Assembly: GCA_009776385.1 (NCBI GenBank)
Contig: WRFT01000115.1
Coordinates: forward strand, 1-5,983
Length of the DNA: 5,983 nucleotides
DNA from: Clostridia bacterium
GTDB taxonomy: Bacteria; Bacillota; Clostridia; Christensenellales; Aristaeellaceae
Direction of reading: 5' to 3'
The notes below the pieces were generated by a model, which made no database searches, had not been told where the DNA came from, and was given only the letters and a program-made list of their open reading frames with translations. Made by a program: the position numbers and the translations under genes. Of the stretch, positions 4,274 to 5,983 are shown one piece after another; the first letter of the stretch is position 1, and each line of letters begins with the position of its first letter.

Positions 4274-5983
4274 TCAGGGGTCTACCGAAGCGGAAAAACC
4301 GGCGGCTATCAACTCGCTTGTCGCGCGGGGGAGATCATATCCGTTTGGCTGATAAACCGCAATACGTGTAATCTGCTTGCCCATGAAGGTATAGACTGCT
4401 GTTTGGCCCCCGTCTAAATTTAAAGCTAACCGGCATCCCTTTTGATGCATATGAATAGCCAAGTCTTTCAAGGATGTGCCTACCGCGTCCTTTTTAAAGC
4501 GGCCTTCTTCCAGCATCGCGTAATAATGGCCGGCTTCTATCATGCCTAACGCGCAGCGCGGCTGCCCGGTTTTCCCACCATACATTTCGTCAATAAAGGG
4601 ATTAATCATGCCGTCCCTAACTAAAATCGGCCCGAAGGAAAAAACGTCTACCGCGCCCATGGCCAAGTAATCCGCGGCGGTGTACTCGTCAGAATAATAC
4701 ACACCCCAGTTTCCGTCTCCGAACATGGCCAGTGTATCTAAATTCGGAAATTTGGACCGGTTGCGGGCCGGAGCCGAATCGTGCAATATTCTTCCGCCGC
4801 GTATCACCACGCCAACCGTCGCGTCCTTCACGCCGGTCCGATAGGTGTAGTAGTCTGTGCTTAAACCAAAAACGACATGGTTCTCTTTGGCAATCCGGGT
4901 GATTTGCGTATGCGTTCTGCCGGACACTTCCGGTACGTAAAGAACAGAACCAATACGCTCGCGGCTTTCCAAATCTACGTACATATGCGCCTCATACCAT
5001 GTCTTTTTGGCCGTGGTATTTCGCATACGGTCTATGCGTACTATCAGTGTGGGAGAGGCATAAAACCATAATCCCGCCGCGTCATTTTCTAAAATAAACT
5101 CGCCCGCTTCTAAAAACCCTTTTTCATTCCGCTTACCGGCGCCTGCGTACCAATCGGCGTTCAACGCCGGGCTGCGGTTTTGGTTTGTGTCGGCATGGAG
5201 TACATCATCAGGCGGCACGAAGGTGATTACGCCTAGGCCCGGAATGTTTTCCATCAGATCATTTCGATGGTTATCCGGACCGACACGTGTGGCATATAAG
5301 CCGAACAGGGCATTACTAAACTTAAAGGAATCGGCGTCGGATATGGTAATTTTAAGACTCTTCTGTGACGCGTACAGCTTAAACGCTTCTTGTGCTGTTT
5401 CTATGGCTGTCTGTCCGTGCAGGCGGTTTAGCGGGATACGCCAGTCCATTTTCACGCTGTTTTGTCCATACAGGTGGATGTAAAGCTTCTTGGGCTGCCA
5501 GCCGCCGTACAACTCGTACAAATACGGTTCTATCGCCGGGTTGTCCGCGTTTCCAAAACAAAAGGCGGCCATTTCGGCGCATACCTTGTTAACGGCATTA
5601 TCATTTTCACCCTTACTGATATCGTGTGTAACAATCACTTCCGGCTGATACTTTCGCACAACCTCCATCACAAAACGGCGTACGGCTGTTGTATCCCACA
5701 CCTTATACAGCTTTGTCACGGAGGATTCCTTACTGTCAGGAAAGCCGCCCAATAGGGGATAGTTGCGGTAACCCGAAAACCATAAGCTGTTCAGCATTTC
5801 GCTCATCAAGGTTTGGTTTGCGCAGGTCATAAACACCGTTAGGACATTCATTCCCCGCTCAACGGCGTATTCGGGAAGTATTCCGCCCATAAAGCGCCAC
5901 TCGTTGCCGGGCCGTGCGATAAGCAGCAGCATATCCGCCTTTTCCGCGGGCGGTTCCCACAGTTGCACCCAACCGGGCAAGGG
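4274..5983 (-). CDS. Pseudo-PIG-L domain fused to phosphodiester glycosidase, 5' partial
   Basis: The gene runs off the right edge. A TTG at 5980-5978 is not the real start: the residues there align with TLPDDVQQWEPP in the middle of the neighbouring PIG-L protein, so an N-terminal domain and signal peptide probably lie outside. Counting from 5980, residues about 10-250 are a PIG-L domain in which AHPDDE has become ARPGNE (22-27) and HGNH has become a stretch without histidine, so metal binding and catalysis are probably lost. Residues about 275-568 are a NAGPA-type phosphodiester glycosidase. It shows DYYTYRTG (376-383), VVIRGG (391-396), FSFGPILVRDG (447-457), PRCALGM (474-480) and NLDGGQTAVY (521-530). 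Relatives cleave sugars from phosphodiester links, as human NAGPA removes GlcNAc from lysosomal enzymes. The bacterial substrate is unknown; wall polymers are an inference. It converges on the operon with 9 bp between stop codons. Confidence 0.85.
   Translation of the reverse strand, partial: PLPGWVQLWEPPAEKADMLLLIARPGNEWRFMGGILPEYAVERGMNVLTVFMTCANQTLMSEMLNSLWFSGYRNYPLLGGFPDSKESSVTKLYKVWDTTAVRRFVMEVVRKYQPEVIVTHDISKGENDNAVNKVCAEMAAFCFGNADNPAIEPYLYELYGGWQPKKLYIHLYGQNSVKMDWRIPLNRLHGQTAIETAQEAFKLYASQKSLKITISDADSFKFSNALFGLYATRVGPDNHRNDLMENIPGLGVITFVPPDDVLHADTNQNRSPALNADWYAGAGKRNEKGFLEAGEFILENDAAGLWFYASPTLIVRIDRMRNTTAKKTWYEAHMYVDLESRERIGSVLYVPEVSGRTHTQITRIAKENHVVFGLSTDYYTYRTGVKDATVGVVIRGGRILHDSAPARNRSKFPNLDTLAMFGDGNWGVYYSDEYTAADYLAMGAVDVFSFGPILVRDGMINPFIDEMYGGKTGQPRCALGMIEAGHYYAMLEEGRFKKDAVGTSLKDLAIHMHQKGCRLALNLDGGQTAVYTFMGKQITRIAVYQPNGYDLPRATSELIAAGFSASVDP

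Noticed and set aside
4056..4352. Plus-strand 98-codon frame spanning the convergent junction
   Set aside because: It overlaps the intact PIG-L gene and the end of the opposite gene in another frame, with no domain and no ribosome site.
4391..4420. NLDGGQTA in the glycosidase as a mutated active-site loop (many relatives read DGGGSS)
   Set aside because: DGGQ-S/T forms occur commonly in Firmicute members of the family as I recall them, and the key Asp-Gly-Gly is present, so it looks intact.
5187..5755. Several plus-strand frames of 66-98 codons opposite the fusion gene
   Set aside because: They are antisense shadows of a long, domain-rich coding frame and encode nothing recognisable.
5978..5980. 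TTG at 5980 as the start of the minus-strand fusion protein
   Set aside because: The residues around it align with the interior of the paralogous PIG-L protein, so the gene continues past the window edge.

Overview
The window reads as a mid-GC bacterial segment, most likely from an uncultured Clostridia-like Firmicute. That placement rests on style, not a marker gene: strong GGAGG/AGGAGG ribosome sites, every readable N-terminus carrying a Gram-positive-type export signal, and secreted CapA, NodB-type, PIG-L and phosphodiester glycosidase proteins of the kind common in Clostridia. No rRNA, tRNA, CRISPR or transposase gene is visible, so the taxonomic call is soft.

Layout. Bases 1-380 hold no gene. 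They contain three copies of a GC-rich intergenic repeat with a GCGATCC core (one cut by the window edge, one inverted), a 9-bp and a 14-bp tandem repeat, and then a promoter with a dyad between its -35 and -10 boxes. Bases 381-4264 are a compact plus-strand run of four genes for exported proteins: a C39-like cysteine peptidase, a NodB-fold (CE4) polysaccharide deacetylase, a CapA-type metallophosphoesterase-fold protein, and a PIG-L (CE14) deacetylase with an N-terminal beta-rich carbohydrate-binding-like domain. Gaps are 23 bp, a 4-bp ATGA overlap and 40 bp, with no visible terminator, so they are probably one operon. Bases 4274-5983 carry a convergent minus-strand gene whose start lies beyond the window. 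It joins a second PIG-L domain to a phosphodiester glycosidase (NAGPA-type) domain.

How they may work together. All five products appear to act outside the membrane, or are expected to. Their families handle amino-sugar deacetylation (two unrelated folds), phosphodiester-linked sugars, gamma-linked glutamate capsule material or phosphoesters, and peptide bonds. A consistent inference is a module that remodels a cell-wall or capsular glycan; the substrate cannot be read from the sequence.

The most notable point is that the two PIG-L domains are clear paralogues, but the one in the fusion protein has lost the metal-binding and catalytic residues (AHPDDE is ARPGNE, and the HGNH motif is gone). 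It looks like a pseudo-deacetylase, perhaps a binding module, attached to an apparently intact glycosidase. Second-rank observations are a hairpin that could bury the ribosome site of the first gene, the promoter dyad sharing the same CTTGA half-site, and a peptidase with a glutamate at the usual Asp/Asn position plus a four-cysteine cluster.
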